A DNA stretch of 64,000 nucleotides from Cellulomonas rhizosphaerae (GCF_003470205.1 NZ_QWKP01000222.1:31024-95023), one strand, 5' to 3'; positions 1 to 9,389 are shown, counted from the stretch's first letter. Made by a program: numbers and translations. Notes: generated from the letters alone by a model not told the origin.

Positions 1-233
1 GGATCCCCGGCACGTACGCGACGCTCGGCGCCGACGGGTTCGGCTTCTCCGACACCCGCGCCGCCGCGCGCCGCCACTTCAAGATCGACGGCCCGTCGAC
101 CGTGGTGCGCGTGCTGCAGCAGCTCGCCCGCTCCGGCGCGGTCGCCCCCGAGGCGCCCGCGCAGGCCATCGAGCGGTACCGCCTGCACGACGTCACGGCC
201 GGTACGTCCGGCAACGCGGGCGGCGAGAGCTGA
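1..233 (+). CDS. aceE: Pyruvate dehydrogenase E1 component, C-terminal end (partial)
   Basis: The open frame enters from the left edge (first full codon at base 3) and ends with TGA at 231-233. The 76 visible residues read IPGTYATLGADGFGFSDTR, then RHFKIDG and a closing helix. This matches the C-terminal end of the homodimeric actinobacterial/proteobacterial AceE, where the T-L-G-x-D-G-F-G-x-S-D motif and the RRHFE/KID segment are highly conserved. AceE decarboxylates pyruvate with thiamine diphosphate in the pyruvate dehydrogenase complex. Only the last part of the third transketolase-like domain is present. A strong hairpin follows directly, so the transcript ends here. The identity rests on these motifs and on synteny, since in many actinobacteria aceE lies next to the fasR-fabD cluster. 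Confidence 0.9.
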   Translation, partial: IPGTYATLGADGFGFSDTRAAARRHFKIDGPSTVVRVLQQLARSGAVAPEAPAQAIERYRLHDVTAGTSGNAGGES

Positions 234-250
234 CCAGCGACTGACACGAC

Positions 251-283
251 GAAGGGCGCCTCCCAGACTGGGAGGCGCCCTTC
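251..283. terminator. Bidirectional intrinsic terminator after aceE
   Basis: A perfect 15-bp inverted repeat (251-265 with 269-283) has a 3-base loop and is flanked by TTCGTCGTTC. It lies between the aceE stop and the stop of the convergent gene at 297, so it probably ends both transcripts. Confidence 0.85.
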
Positions 284-296
284 GTCGTTCGCACGG

Positions 297-986
297 TCAG
301 GTGCCCGGGATCGTCTGCTCCGCGTGCGCGACCTCGCGGACGAGCTCGTCGCGCAGGTCCACCACGGCCTTCGGGTCCTTGTAGTGGTCGAGCGCCGCGA
401 TGTGCTGCTTGGCCTCGAGCGGGCGCCCGGCCTCGATCGAGGCGAGGACGAGCTGGCGGGCCACCTCGGGGTCGTGCTCCTTGGGGTGCCAGTGCCCGAC
501 GCCGAGCCCGAGCGCGTCGACCGGCGCGCCGGCCTCGCGCAGCAGCGCGAGCGCCTCGACGAGCGCACGGCCCGAGGGGTCGCGCTCGGCGGCGGTGCGC
601 AGCCGGCGCAGCGTGCCCTCGTGGTCGTCGCGCACGGACAGCCGCGCGACCTCGATCAGCGGGAACCACGCGCGGGGGTTGCCCGCGAGCTCCTCGCCGA
701 GCGCCCAGACCGCGAGGTCCGCGGCGCGCTCGCGCTCGCTCTCGTCGAGACCTTCGGCGGTCAGCGGGTCGTCGTCGTGGCTGGAGTCGGCGGCGCGGCG
801 CCGCACGATCTCGGCAAGTGCGGCGAACGCGCGCTCGTTGTTCGGGTCGTCGCTGAGCATGGAGCGCAGCGCGTCCTCGTGGAGCGTGTCGCCGCGTCGG
901 GCAGCGCTCGTCGGCCGACGCGCGCCAACGGTCGACGCAGACGTGGGACGGCGCATGAGCTGTCGCAACCGGGGCAGAAGAGCCAT
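297..986 (-). CDS. Conserved actinobacterial hypothetical protein, helical repeat type
   Basis: This gene codes for 229 residues starting at ATG (986). The N terminus is basic (MALLPRLRQLMRR). The remainder is rich in Ala, Leu, Arg and Glu in a helix-pair pattern (DPNNERAFAALAEIVRRR, RAWFPLIEVARLSVRDD, PEVARQLVLASIEAGR) that resembles tetratricopeptide-like repeats. I see no catalytic motif, signal peptide or membrane segment. Proteins of this kind are commonly found beside aceE in Micrococcales, but I know no assigned function. It is convergent with aceE, with a shared terminator between them, and divergent from the PucR-type regulator across about 100 bp that must hold both promoters. The reading frame is well supported; the function is unknown. 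Confidence 0.7.
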   Translation of the reverse strand: MALLPRLRQLMRRPTSASTVGARRPTSAARRGDTLHEDALRSMLSDDPNNERAFAALAEIVRRRAADSSHDDDPLTAEGLDESERERAADLAVWALGEELAGNPRAWFPLIEVARLSVRDDHEGTLRRLRTAAERDPSGRALVEALALLREAGAPVDALGLGVGHWHPKEHDPEVARQLVLASIEAGRPLEAKQHIAALDHYKDPKAVVDLRDELVREVAHAEQTIPGT

Positions 987-1087
987 GCAGCGACCCTAGC
1001 CGCTGGTCGCCGAAGGCACCCGGCGACCGCGGGCGCCAAGGATCACACTTTGTCGACTTCCCACAACCGCAGCCCTATGCTCGCCCC

Positions 1088-2335
1088 ATGCCCAGCTCTT
1101 CCACCACGCCTCCTGCTGCGGCCACAGGCGGCCGGCAGCGGTCAGCGGCGGCACGCCGGCCCGTGGTCCCCGCGCACGGCGGGCCCGAGACGCAGCGCCG
1201 CGTGCGCGACGGGGCCGGGCTCCTCGCCGCGGCCGCGATGCGTCGTCTCGACGAGGACCTCGACTGGTACCGCACGCTCCCGGCCGAGGACCGCTCGTGG
1301 GTCGGGCTCGTCGCCCAGGCGGGCATCACGGCCTTCGTCACCTGGTACGCCGACCCCACTCGCCCCCCGCACGGCGTGGGCGACATCTTCGGTGCCGCGC
1401 CGCCCGAGCTCACCCGGTCGATCTCGCTGCAGCACACGCTCCAGCTCGTCCGCGTGGTCGTCGACGTCGTCGAGACGCACTCCGACCGGCTCGCCGCCCC
1501 GGGCGAGGAGCGCGAGCTGCGCGAGGCCGTGCTGCGCTACTCGCGCGAGGTCGCGTTCTCGGCCGCGGAGGTCTACGCCCGTGCCGCCGAGGTCCGGGGC
1601 GCGTGGGACGCGCGCCTCGAGGCCCTCGTCGTCGACGCGCTCGTGCGCGGGGATGTCGACGACGCGATGCGCTCGCGCGTGGCCGCACTCGGCTGGAGCG
1701 GACGCGGGTCCACGCTGGTCATGGTCGGGACCACGGCCTCCACGCTCGACGAGGTCCGCGCCTCCGACCTGCGGCGGGCCACCCGCCGGGCCGCCGACGA
1801 CGCGCTCGTAGGCATCCAGGGCGACCGCCTCGTCGTGTTCCTCGGCGGGGTCGGGGACCTGCGCGCGGCCGCGGTCTCGCTGCTGCCGCGCTTCGGCCCG
1901 GGACCGGTCGTGCTCGGCCCGGAGGTGCAGGACCTGTCCGACAGCGCCCGCTCGGCGCGCGCCGCTCTCGCGGGCCTCGCCGCCGCGGCGGCCTGGGAGC
2001 AGGCGCCCCGCCCGGTGATGGCCGACGACCTGCTGCCCGAGCGCGTGCTCGTCGGCGACGTCGCCGCACGCCGCACCCTGATCGCCCAGGCCTTCGCGCC
2101 GCTCGCCGCGAGCCAGGGCTCGTTGCTCGAGACCCTGTCCGCCTACCTCGGCACCGGCCGCTCCCTCGAGGCCGCGGCCCGCACCCTCTACGTGCACCCC
2201 AACACCGTGCGCTACCGCCTCAAGCGGGTTGCCGACGTCACCGGGTGGGACCCCTTGGACGCGCGCGAGTCCTACGTGCTGCAGACCGCCCTCGCGGTGG
2301 GCCGGCTCGACGCGAGCAGCCCGAGCGCTTTGTAG
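1088..2335 (+). CDS. fasR: PucR-type transcriptional regulator of fatty acid synthesis (FasR-like)
   Basis: The protein has 415 residues. The last about 70 residues form the helix-turn-helix domain typical of PucR/CdaR regulators; the segment ARTLYVHPNTVRYRLKRV is the diagnostic recognition-helix region. The central part resembles the GGDEF-like ligand region of the family, and the N terminus is a Ser/Pro/Ala-rich tail. It lies directly upstream of fabD on the same strand, 78 bp away. In Streptomyces coelicolor the gene in this position, fasR, is known to activate the fabD-fabH-acpP-fabF genes. Family and position are seen in the sequence; the role as a fab activator is inferred from synteny. 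The start ATG at 1088 agrees with the end of the divergent promoter region. Confidence 0.8.
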   Translation: MPSSSTTPPAAATGGRQRSAAARRPVVPAHGGPETQRRVRDGAGLLAAAAMRRLDEDLDWYRTLPAEDRSWVGLVAQAGITAFVTWYADPTRPPHGVGDIFGAAPPELTRSISLQHTLQLVRVVVDVVETHSDRLAAPGEERELREAVLRYSREVAFSAAEVYARAAEVRGAWDARLEALVVDALVRGDVDDAMRSRVAALGWSGRGSTLVMVGTTASTLDEVRASDLRRATRRAADDALVGIQGDRLVVFLGGVGDLRAAAVSLLPRFGPGPVVLGPEVQDLSDSARSARAALAGLAAAAAWEQAPRPVMADDLLPERVLVGDVAARRTLIAQAFAPLAASQGSLLETLSAYLGTGRSLEAAARTLYVHPNTVRYRLKRVADVTGWDPLDARESYVLQTALAVGRLDASSPSAL

Positions 2336-2413
2336 GACACGCACAAGGGCACCCGAGAAGGTTGGTGCGCGCCGTGACCGGGTTCGCCCGCGCACGGCAG
2401 GCACAGTTGTCCC

Positions 2414-3397
2414 GTGCTCGTCGTCGCCTGCCCCGGTCAGGGTGCCCAGTCCCCCGGCATGCTCGCTCCCTGGTTGGAGCTGCCCGCGTTCGCGGCGTCG
2501 CTCGGCCGGGCCTCGGAGGTCACGGGCCTCGACCTGGTCGCCCACGGCACCACGTCGGACGCCGACACGATCCGCGACACCGCGGTGGCCCAGCCGCTGC
2601 TCGTCGCGTCCGCGCTCGCGAGCCTGCGCGCGGTGCTCGGCCTCGCCGCCGACGCGCCCCTCGGCGCGGCGATCGCGGGACAGGTCGACGTCGCCGCAGG
2701 CCACTCGGTCGGCGAGCTCGCCGCGGCGGCCGTCGCCGGCGTCCTGACCGACGACGAGGCCCTCGCGCTCGTCACCGTCCGCGGCGCTGCCATGGCCCGC
2801 GCCGCCGCCGTCACGCCCACGGGCATGGCCGCGGTCCTGGGCGGCGACCCCGACGAGGTCCTCGCCGCGCTCGAGCAGCACGGCCTCGTCCCGGCCAATG
2901 TCAACGGCGGCGGCCAGGTCGTCGCCGCGGGCACGCTCGAGGCGATCGCCGCCCTCGCCGCCGCGCCTCCCACGCGGGCCCGCGTCATCGCCCTGCAGGT
3001 GGCCGGCGCGTTCCACACCGCGCACATGGCACCGGCCGTCGCCGAGCTGCGCGACGCGGCCGCGGGCCTCACGCCGCAGGCGCCCGCGCTCACGCTCCTG
3101 ACCAACCGCGACGGCTCGGTCGTCCCCGGCGGCGAGCAGGCGCTCGACCTCGTCGTCGCACAGGTCGCCAACCCCGTGCGCTGGGACCTGTGCCAGGCGC
3201 AGCTGCTCGAGCTGGGCGTCACGGCCCTGCTCGAGGTGGCCCCCGGCGGTGTGCTCACCGGACTCGCCCGGCGTACGCTGCCCGGGGTCGAGACGGTCGC
3301 CGTCAAGACCCCTGCCGACCTGGACGCCGCGCGTGACCTCGTGCGCCGGCACGCCGGGTCGTCCACCCTCGCGAGCACCCAGGAGCAGTCGTCGTGA
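2414..3397 (+). CDS. fabD: Malonyl-CoA:ACP transacylase
   Basis: FabD moves the malonyl group from CoA to acyl carrier protein, which supplies the extender unit for type II fatty acid synthesis. The protein has 327 residues. The N-terminal PGQGAQ motif (8-13), the nucleophile elbow GHSVGE with Ser98, and the catalytic His201 in GAFHTAHM are all present at the expected spacing. The start is GTG (2414); the reading frame begins MLVVACPGQG as in homologues, so no upstream extension is needed. It is the first gene of the fab operon, and its stop codon overlaps the GTG start of fabH by four bases (GTGA), so the two are translationally coupled. Confidence 0.95.
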   Translation: MLVVACPGQGAQSPGMLAPWLELPAFAASLGRASEVTGLDLVAHGTTSDADTIRDTAVAQPLLVASALASLRAVLGLAADAPLGAAIAGQVDVAAGHSVGELAAAAVAGVLTDDEALALVTVRGAAMARAAAVTPTGMAAVLGGDPDEVLAALEQHGLVPANVNGGGQVVAAGTLEAIAALAAAPPTRARVIALQVAGAFHTAHMAPAVAELRDAAAGLTPQAPALTLLTNRDGSVVPGGEQALDLVVAQVANPVRWDLCQAQLLELGVTALLEVAPGGVLTGLARRTLPGVETVAVKTPADLDAARDLVRRHAGSSTLASTQEQSS

Positions 3398-4398
3398 CGC
3401 GTCCCACCCTCACCCAGGCCACCGGCCCCGCGCACACCCGGATCCTCGGGCTCGGCGGAGTTCGCGGCGAGAACGTCGTCCCGAACGACGACCTCGTCGG
3501 GCCGATCGACTCGTCGGACGAGTGGATCCGCCAGCGGACCGGGATCGTCACGCGTCGTCGCGCGGGCGCCGAGACCTCGGTGCTCGACCTGGCCGAGGCC
3601 GCGGCGCGCGAGGCCATCGCGAACGCGGGTCTGACCGGCGCGGACATCGACGCCGTCATCCTGTCGACCGTCACCTACTTCCACCAGACGCCCGCGGGCG
3701 CCGCGATCATCGCGGACCGCATCGGCGCGACCCCGGCCGCCGCGTTCGACATCTCGGCCGCGTGCGCCGGCTACTGCTACGGCATCGGCCAGGCCGACGC
3801 GCTGGTCCGCTCGGGCAACGCCCGCAACGTGCTGGTCATCGGTGCGGAGAAGATGAGCGAGTTCGTCGACCCGACCGACCGCTCCATCTCCTTCCTGCTG
3901 GGCGACGGTGCGGGCGCGGTCGTCGTCGGCCCGTCGGACACCCCCGGCATCGGTCCCACGATCTGGGGCTCGGACGGCTCGCAGGCGCAGGCCATCCGCC
4001 AGACGCACTCCTGGCTCGCCACGCGCGACGAGGACGCGGGCTGGCCGACGCTGCGCCAGGAGGGCCAGTCGGTCTTCAAGTGGGCCGTCTGGCAGATGGC
4101 CCCCGTCGCCCAGAAGGCGCTCGACGCCGCGGGCGTGACGGCTGACGAGATCGAGGCCTTCATCCCCCACCAGGCCAACACCCGGATCATCGACCAGATG
4201 GTCAAGACGCTGAAGCTGCCCGACTCCGTCGTGGTCGCCCGCGACATCGTCGACACCGGCAACACGTCGGCCGCCTCCATCCCCCTGGCCACCGAGCGCC
4301 TCCTGCGCGAGGGCCAGGTCTCCAGCGGCGCGCTCGCGCTGCAGATCGGCTTCGGCGCGGGGCTGGTCTACGCCGCCCAGGTCGTCGTCCTTCCGTAG
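3394..4398 (+). CDS. fabH: 3-oxoacyl-ACP synthase III
   Basis: FabH condenses an acyl-CoA primer with malonyl-ACP and so starts fatty acid chains. In actinobacteria it usually prefers branched primers, which gives iso- and anteiso-fatty acids. The 334 residues hold the full Cys-His-Asn triad: Cys124 in SAACAGYC, His259 in IPHQAN and Asn290 in GNTSAAS. The GTG start at 3394 overlaps the fabD stop. Sixty bases separate it from acpP, which has its own strong ribosome site. Confidence 0.95.
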   Translation: MTRPTLTQATGPAHTRILGLGGVRGENVVPNDDLVGPIDSSDEWIRQRTGIVTRRRAGAETSVLDLAEAAAREAIANAGLTGADIDAVILSTVTYFHQTPAGAAIIADRIGATPAAAFDISAACAGYCYGIGQADALVRSGNARNVLVIGAEKMSEFVDPTDRSISFLLGDGAGAVVVGPSDTPGIGPTIWGSDGSQAQAIRQTHSWLATRDEDAGWPTLRQEGQSVFKWAVWQMAPVAQKALDAAGVTADEIEAFIPHQANTRIIDQMVKTLKLPDSVVVARDIVDTGNTSAASIPLATERLLREGQVSSGALALQIGFGAGLVYAAQVVVLP

Positions 4399-4458
4399 CA
4401 CCGGCTGTACCGTTCGTCCGACCCATCCCAGCTTCACCCCCTACCGAGGAGAAACCCC

Positions 4459-4710
4459 ATGGCGCACAGCGAGCAGGAGATCCTGGCCGGCCTGGCCGAG
4501 ATCGTCAGCGAGGAGACCGGCCTGCCCACGGACTCCGTCCTGCCCGAGAAGTCGTTCACGGACGACCTGGACATCGACTCGCTGTCGATGATGACGATCG
4601 TCACCCTCGCCGAGGAGAAGTTCGACGTGCGCATCCCCGACGACGAGGTCAAGAACCTCGTCACGGTCGGCGACGCCGTCTCGTTCATCGCCGGCGCGTC
4701 GAAGGCCTGA
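4459..4710 (+). CDS. acpP: Acyl carrier protein
   Basis: The gene codes for 83 residues, a normal ACP length. The phosphopantetheine attachment site is Ser41 in the sequence DDLDIDSLSMM, followed by the usual helix II. A strong ribosome site (GAGGAG, 4446-4451) lies 7 bases before the ATG, stronger than those of its neighbours, as fits a protein needed in large excess. It sits between fabH and fabF, and a strong hairpin follows its stop codon. AcpP carries growing acyl chains between all enzymes of the type II system in the cytoplasm. Confidence 0.96.
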   Translation: MAHSEQEILAGLAEIVSEETGLPTDSVLPEKSFTDDLDIDSLSMMTIVTLAEEKFDVRIPDDEVKNLVTVGDAVSFIAGASKA

Positions 4711-4722
4711 CGCTGCCGCACC

Positions 4723-4759
4723 GGGCACGTCCCCGGGACCACCACCCGGGGACGTGCCC
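4723..4759 (+). terminator. Strong hairpin between acpP and fabF (attenuator or mRNA-stabilising element)
   Basis: A perfect 15-bp inverted repeat (4723-4737 with 4745-4759) has a 7-base loop. It starts 13 bases after the acpP stop and ends 30 bases before the fabF start. There is no T-run after it. It may stop part of the transcription, or protect the 3' end of the acpP mRNA, so that AcpP is made in excess over FabF. The structure is seen in the sequence; the role is inferred. Confidence 0.7.
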
Positions 4760-4789
4760 AGCACCTCCCCCCGCCGACCAGGAGCACCG

Positions 4790-6034
<1,245 letters not shown>

Positions 6035-6049
6035 CGCCGCAGCAGCAGC

Positions 6050-6085
6050 CGAGCCCCGCCCCCGGCAGTCCGGGTGCGGGGCTCG
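6050..6085. terminator. Terminator after the fab operon
   Basis: Two stacked stems, 10 bp (6050-6059 with 6076-6085) and 5 bp (6061-6065 with 6070-6074), have a 4-base loop and one internal C/T mismatch. The hairpin lies between the stop codons of the convergent fabF and DUF3145 genes and may serve both. Confidence 0.75.
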
Positions 6086-6116
6086 TGCGTTGCTCGGGAG
6101 GTTCAGCCCACCACCC

Positions 6117-6617
6117 TCAGCCCACGCGGTGCAGCCACCGCACGGGCGCGCCCGCGCCCGCGTAGCGGAACGGCTCCAGCTCGTCGTCCCACGCCTGCCC
6201 GAGCGCGAGGTCGAGCTCGGTGCGCAGCCGCACAGGGTCGGCGGAGTGCTCCAGGGCGGCGCGGATGCGGTCCTCGGGGACGACGACGTTGCCGTGCACG
6301 TCGGTCGCGGCGTGGAAGATCCCAAGCTCCGGGGTGTGGCTCCAGCGCGAGCCGTCGACGCCGCGGCTGGCCTCCTCCGTGATCTCGTAGCGCAGGTGTG
6401 CCCAGCCGCGCAGCGCCGACGCCAGGCGCGCGCCCGTGCCGGGCTCGCCCTGCCAGGAGTGCTCGGCGCGGAAGAACGACGGGCCCGCGGGCTGCTCGGT
6501 CCAGTCGAACGCGACGCGTCCGCCCACGACGTTGCCCGCCGCCCACTCGATGTGGGGGCACAGCGCGCGGGGCGCAGAGTGCACGAAAAGTACACCGCGG
6601 GTCATCGGACCTGCCAT
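6117..6617 (-). CDS. DUF3145 family protein
   Basis: The 166-residue protein starts at ATG 6617 (MAGPMTRGVLFVHSAP), chosen because AGGAGG lies just upstream; a longer in-frame version beginning at 6656 has no such support. It contains GVLFVHSAPRALCPHIEWA near the N terminus and a Trp-rich middle (FDWTEQPAGPSFFRAE, SWQGEPGTGARLASAL). It matches my memory of DUF3145, a family restricted to actinobacteria and often found beside fatty acid synthesis genes. It has no signal peptide, membrane helix or obvious catalytic motif. Function is unknown. Confidence 0.8.
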   Translation of the reverse strand: MAGPMTRGVLFVHSAPRALCPHIEWAAGNVVGGRVAFDWTEQPAGPSFFRAEHSWQGEPGTGARLASALRGWAHLRYEITEEASRGVDGSRWSHTPELGIFHAATDVHGNVVVPEDRIRAALEHSADPVRLRTELDLALGQAWDDELEPFRYAGAGAPVRWLHRVG

Positions 6618-6756
6618 GTCGTCCTCCTGAATCGGCTCGAGGTTCGTCTTCCCCAACGACCTCGTCCCGAACGACGGGAGTACGCACGGTCACGCAGTGT
6701 GCTGGTGCCAGTGTGCCCGACGAACGCCGCCAGGACCAGTCACACGCCCGGACTGC

Positions 6757-7245
6757 TCAGAGCTGTTCGCGGATCGCCCGCATCGCCTTCTTGCGGACCG
6801 ACCGCTCGAGGCGGTCCAGGTAGAGCATCCCGTCGAGGTGGTCGACCTCGTGCTGCAGGCAGCGCGCCATGAGCTCGGTGCCCTCGACGACGACCTCCTT
6901 GCCGTCCAGGTCCGTGCCGACGACCCGCGCGTACCAGGCGCGGCGGGTCGGGTACCAGAGGCCGGGGACCGAGAGGCAGCCCTCGTCGCCGTCCTGGTAC
7001 TCCTCCTCCGAGACGTCGACGATCACGGGGTTGAGCACGTAGCCGATCTCGTCGTCGATGTTCCACGAGAAGGCGCGCAGGCCGACGCCGATCTGGTTGG
7101 CGGCGAGCCCCGCGCGGCCGTCGTGGTCGACGGTCTCGAGCAGGTCCTCGACGAGCGAGCGCACGCGCGCGTCGATCGTCGTGATCGGGTCACAAGGGGT
7201 ACGCAGGACGGGGTCACCGACGGTCCTGATCTCACGCATGGCCAT
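6757..7245 (-). CDS. def: Peptide deformylase
   Basis: The enzyme removes the N-formyl group from new proteins using a metal ion. The 162 residues carry all three family motifs: GLAANQIG (46-53), EGCLSVPG (Cys90 as metal ligand) and QHEVDHLDG (metal ligands His132 and His136, catalytic Glu133). The length is normal. The start codon lies at 7245 ([14 protein letters not shown]). It lies downstream of bldC, separated from it by a strong terminator, and 139 bp upstream of the DUF3145 gene on the same strand. Confidence 0.95.
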   Translation of the reverse strand: MAMREIRTVGDPVLRTPCDPITTIDARVRSLVEDLLETVDHDGRAGLAANQIGVGLRAFSWNIDDEIGYVLNPVIVDVSEEEYQDGDEGCLSVPGLWYPTRRAWYARVVGTDLDGKEVVVEGTELMARCLQHEVDHLDGMLYLDRLERSVRKKAMRAIREQL

Positions 7246-7291
7246 GCCCCGATCCTCCCATGACGGGTCGCCTCACCTGGTACCGAACGCA

Positions 7292-7327
7292 CGAAGGGCC
7301 GGTGACGACTACGTCACCGGCCCTTCG
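7292..7327. terminator. Terminator after bldC
   Basis: A perfect 16-bp inverted repeat (7292-7307 with 7312-7327) has a 4-base loop. It lies between the bldC stop at 7343 and the def start at 7245, so it should isolate def from bldC transcription. Confidence 0.85.
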
Positions 7328-7342
7328 AGGAAAGCTGTGAGG

Positions 7343-7561
7343 TCACTCCCCCGCGCGCTGCTGCGGGACGCCGGTGAGGAGCTGACGCACCTCGGCCTCG
7401 TGGAAGCGGCGGTGGCCGCCGAGGGTACGGACGGCCGAGAGCTTGCCGGCCTGGGCCCAACGCGTGACCGTCTTCGGGTCGACGCGGAAGAGCACGGCAA
7501 CCTCGCCGGGCGTGAGAAGTGCACCCTGCGAGAGGGGGGCCTCGGTGGTGTTGATCGCCAT
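7343..7561 (-). CDS. bldC: BldC-family small MerR-like DNA-binding protein
   Basis: The protein has 72 residues and consists almost only of a winged-helix excisionase/MerR-type domain: LLTPGEVAVLFRVDPKTVTR, WAQAGKLSAVRTLGGH and RRFHEAEVRQLL. This is the layout of BldC, which binds direct repeats cooperatively and controls the switch to development in Streptomyces. It is also conserved in non-sporulating actinobacteria. AGGAG lies just before the ATG at 7561. A short Ala/Gln/Arg tail (GVPQQRAGE) ends it. A strong terminator follows, so bldC is probably a single-gene transcript with its promoter in 7562-7836. Confidence 0.9.
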   Translation of the reverse strand: MAINTTEAPLSQGALLTPGEVAVLFRVDPKTVTRWAQAGKLSAVRTLGGHRRFHEAEVRQLLTGVPQQRAGE

Positions 7562-7836
7562 GATGGATCTCCTGTCGTTCGGTAGCTCGGCTGACCCTGT
7601 AGGCCCCGTGGCTTTGCGTCCCCACCTTGCGGCGGGTTTGCCGTTGTCGCTGACAAGAAGGAACTATGCCCGAAACTGGACACTTGTGCAACAACCGCCC
7701 GCGTCCGATTCGCTCGCAAACGGGTGAAATCGAATCGCCACGTATCGGACGGATCCGGCGTGCCTCGTCGCCCCGGGCACCACTTTCGGGTCTCTCCCCT
7801 GGTCAGCGTCGTGGTGCCGTAACCTGGCGACACCTC

Positions 7837-7910
7837 GGGGCAGTAGCTCAGCCGGTCAGAGCAGCGGACTCATAATCCGTGGGTCGTGGGTTCAAGCCCC
7901 ACCTGCCCCA
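7837..7910 (+). tRNA. tRNA with CAU anticodon (elongator Met or lysidine-modified Ile2)
   Basis: The 74-nt gene folds into a full cloverleaf. The acceptor stem GGGGCAG pairs with CTGCCCC, and the T arm GTGGG/TTCAAGC/CCCAC is standard. The anticodon loop CTCATAA gives CAT. The first acceptor pair G-C rules out the initiator tRNA, which has a C-A mismatch there. Whether it reads AUG or, after lysidine modification, AUA cannot be decided by eye. The 3' CCA is not encoded (CCG follows the discriminator A). Confidence 0.93.
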
Positions 7911-7927
7911 CCGAACGTCGTCGTAGG

Positions 7928-8083
7928 TCAGACCGTGTCGCGCTGGGTCTGAGCCGCCTTGTCGCGACGCCGGCTCCCCCGACGACCCAGCGTGAACGCG
8001 ACGAACGCGGTGCCCGCGACCAGCACGAGGATCCCGATCTGGGCGATCACGTCGAACGCGGTGGGGACCAGGGGGTTCGCCAT
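7928..8083 (-). CDS. Small single-pass membrane protein (51 aa)
   Basis: A short frame runs from ATG 8083 to TGA 7928. The peptide starts MANPLVPTAFDVIAQIG, has one hydrophobic segment of about 18 residues (IGILVLVAGTAFVAFTL) and ends in a basic tail (GRRGSRRRDKAAQTQRDTV). The positive-inside rule puts the C terminus in the cytoplasm. It fills the gap between the tRNA gene and rtcB, reads opposite to both, and has codon third positions rich in G and C like its neighbours. I do not recognise a family. It could be chance, but the hydrophobic-then-basic pattern and the fit to the gap support a real gene. Confidence 0.6.
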   Translation of the reverse strand: MANPLVPTAFDVIAQIGILVLVAGTAFVAFTLGRRGSRRRDKAAQTQRDTV

Positions 8084-8167
8084 GGCGCCGACTCTAGCGA
8101 GCCGCGACGAGCCCGCAGCCGAAAATCGTGCGGCCCGACCGCATCACCGCTGTCAGGCTCCCCCACC

Positions 8168-9346
8168 ATGACCCGCGAGCACCTCACCAAGAACCTCATC
8201 AGCTGGGCCACCATCCTCGAGCCCAGCACCCGTGACCAGGCGATCACGACGGCCACCATGCCGTTCGTCTACCCGCACCTGGCCCTCATGCCCGACGCCC
8301 ACCTGGGCAAGGGCGCGACGGTCGGCTCGGTCATCCCCACCCTCGGCGCGATCATCCCCGCGGCCGTCGGCGTGGACATCGGCTGCGGGATGATCGCCGT
8401 GCGGACGCAGTGGACCGAGGACGAGTTCCGCGCCGCGGGCTCGCTGGCCACGCTGCGCCAGGCCATCGAGGCGGCCGTTCCGCTGTGGGCAGGTGTCTAC
8501 AACCAGGCGCTCACGTCGTCGGCGGCCGTGCGCGTCGCCGAGCTGGAGGCGAAGGCCGAGCGTGCGGGCTTCGACCCGGCCGCGTATGCGGGCAACTGGC
8601 GGCTGCAGCTCGGCACGCTCGGGTCGGGCAACCACTTCATCGAGGTCACGGTCGACGAGACGGGCGCGGTGTGGCTGTTCCTGCACTCGGGCTCGCGTGG
8701 GGTGGGCAACAAGATCGCCCAGCACCACATCGCCGTCGCCGCTGCGCTGTGCAAGCGGTGGTGGATCTCCCTGCCGGACCCGGACCTCGCCTACCTCGTC
8801 GAGGGCACCGAGGAGTTCTGGGCCTACGTGCGCGAGCTGCGCTGGGCCCAGGACTTCGCGCTGCTCAACCGCGAGGAGATGATGGACCGCGTCGTCGCCG
8901 CCGTCACGGCCCACATGGGCGTCGCGGTCGACGAGCAGGAGCGCATCAACTGCCACCACAACTTCACCGAGCAGGAGACGCACTTCAAGAAGAAGGTGTG
9001 GGTGTCACGCAAGGGCGCGATCCTCGCGGACCGCGGCCGGCCCGGGCTCATCCCCGGCTCGATGGGGACCGCGTCGTACGTCGTGGTCGGCAAGGGCGAC
9101 AAGCTCTCGCTCAACTCCTCGCCGCACGGCGCGGGACGCAACCACTCGCGCTCGGCGGCTCGCCGGATGTTCACGCACGAGCAGCTGCGCGAGGCGATGG
9201 CGGGCATCGAGTACCGGGACACCGACGCGTTCATCGACGAGATCCCGGCCGCCTACAAGGACATCGACCAGGTCATGGCCGACGCGGCCGACCTCGTCGA
9301 GGTCCGGCACACGCTGCACCAGATCGTGAACGTCAAGGGCGACTGA
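8168..9346 (+). CDS. rtcB: RtcB-family RNA ligase
   Basis: RtcB joins 2',3'-cyclic phosphate (or 3'-phosphate) RNA ends to 5'-OH ends with GTP and manganese, through a GMP-histidine intermediate. The 392 residues match the family length. Visible motifs are PDAHLGKG (42-49), GVDIGCG with the metal-binding Cys73, GSGNHFIEV, HSGSRGVG, NCHHNF, GSMGTASYVV and SPHGAGR with the guanylylated His320. I use ATG 8168 (MTREHLTKNL); the long upstream extension of the frame crosses the tRNA gene. It could repair tRNAs cut by toxins or stress nucleases. No archease or RtcA gene is adjacent. Confidence 0.92.
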   Translation: MTREHLTKNLISWATILEPSTRDQAITTATMPFVYPHLALMPDAHLGKGATVGSVIPTLGAIIPAAVGVDIGCGMIAVRTQWTEDEFRAAGSLATLRQAIEAAVPLWAGVYNQALTSSAAVRVAELEAKAERAGFDPAAYAGNWRLQLGTLGSGNHFIEVTVDETGAVWLFLHSGSRGVGNKIAQHHIAVAAALCKRWWISLPDPDLAYLVEGTEEFWAYVRELRWAQDFALLNREEMMDRVVAAVTAHMGVAVDEQERINCHHNFTEQETHFKKKVWVSRKGAILADRGRPGLIPGSMGTASYVVVGKGDKLSLNSSPHGAGRNHSRSAARRMFTHEQLREAMAGIEYRDTDAFIDEIPAAYKDIDQVMADAADLVEVRHTLHQIVNVKGD

Positions 9347-9349
9347 TCG

Positions 9350-9382
9350 CGCGCCGGCCGGGGAGCTCCCCCGGCCGGCGCG
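9350..9382. terminator. Bidirectional terminator after rtcB
   Basis: A perfect 14-bp all-GC inverted repeat (9350-9363 with 9369-9382) has a 5-base loop. It starts a few bases after the rtcB stop and ends just before the stop of the convergent small gene at 9390. Confidence 0.75.
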
Positions 9383-9389
9383 TCACTCG

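Noticed and set aside
1142..3352. Open frame of 736 codons on the minus strand across fasR and fabD
   Set aside because: High GC content leaves long antisense frames open. The plus strand carries intact FasR-type and FabD motifs and the antisense product has no recognisable sequence.
7837..7910. Initiator tRNA-Met
   Set aside because: The first acceptor pair is G-C and the anticodon stem lacks the three G-C pairs of initiator tRNAs.
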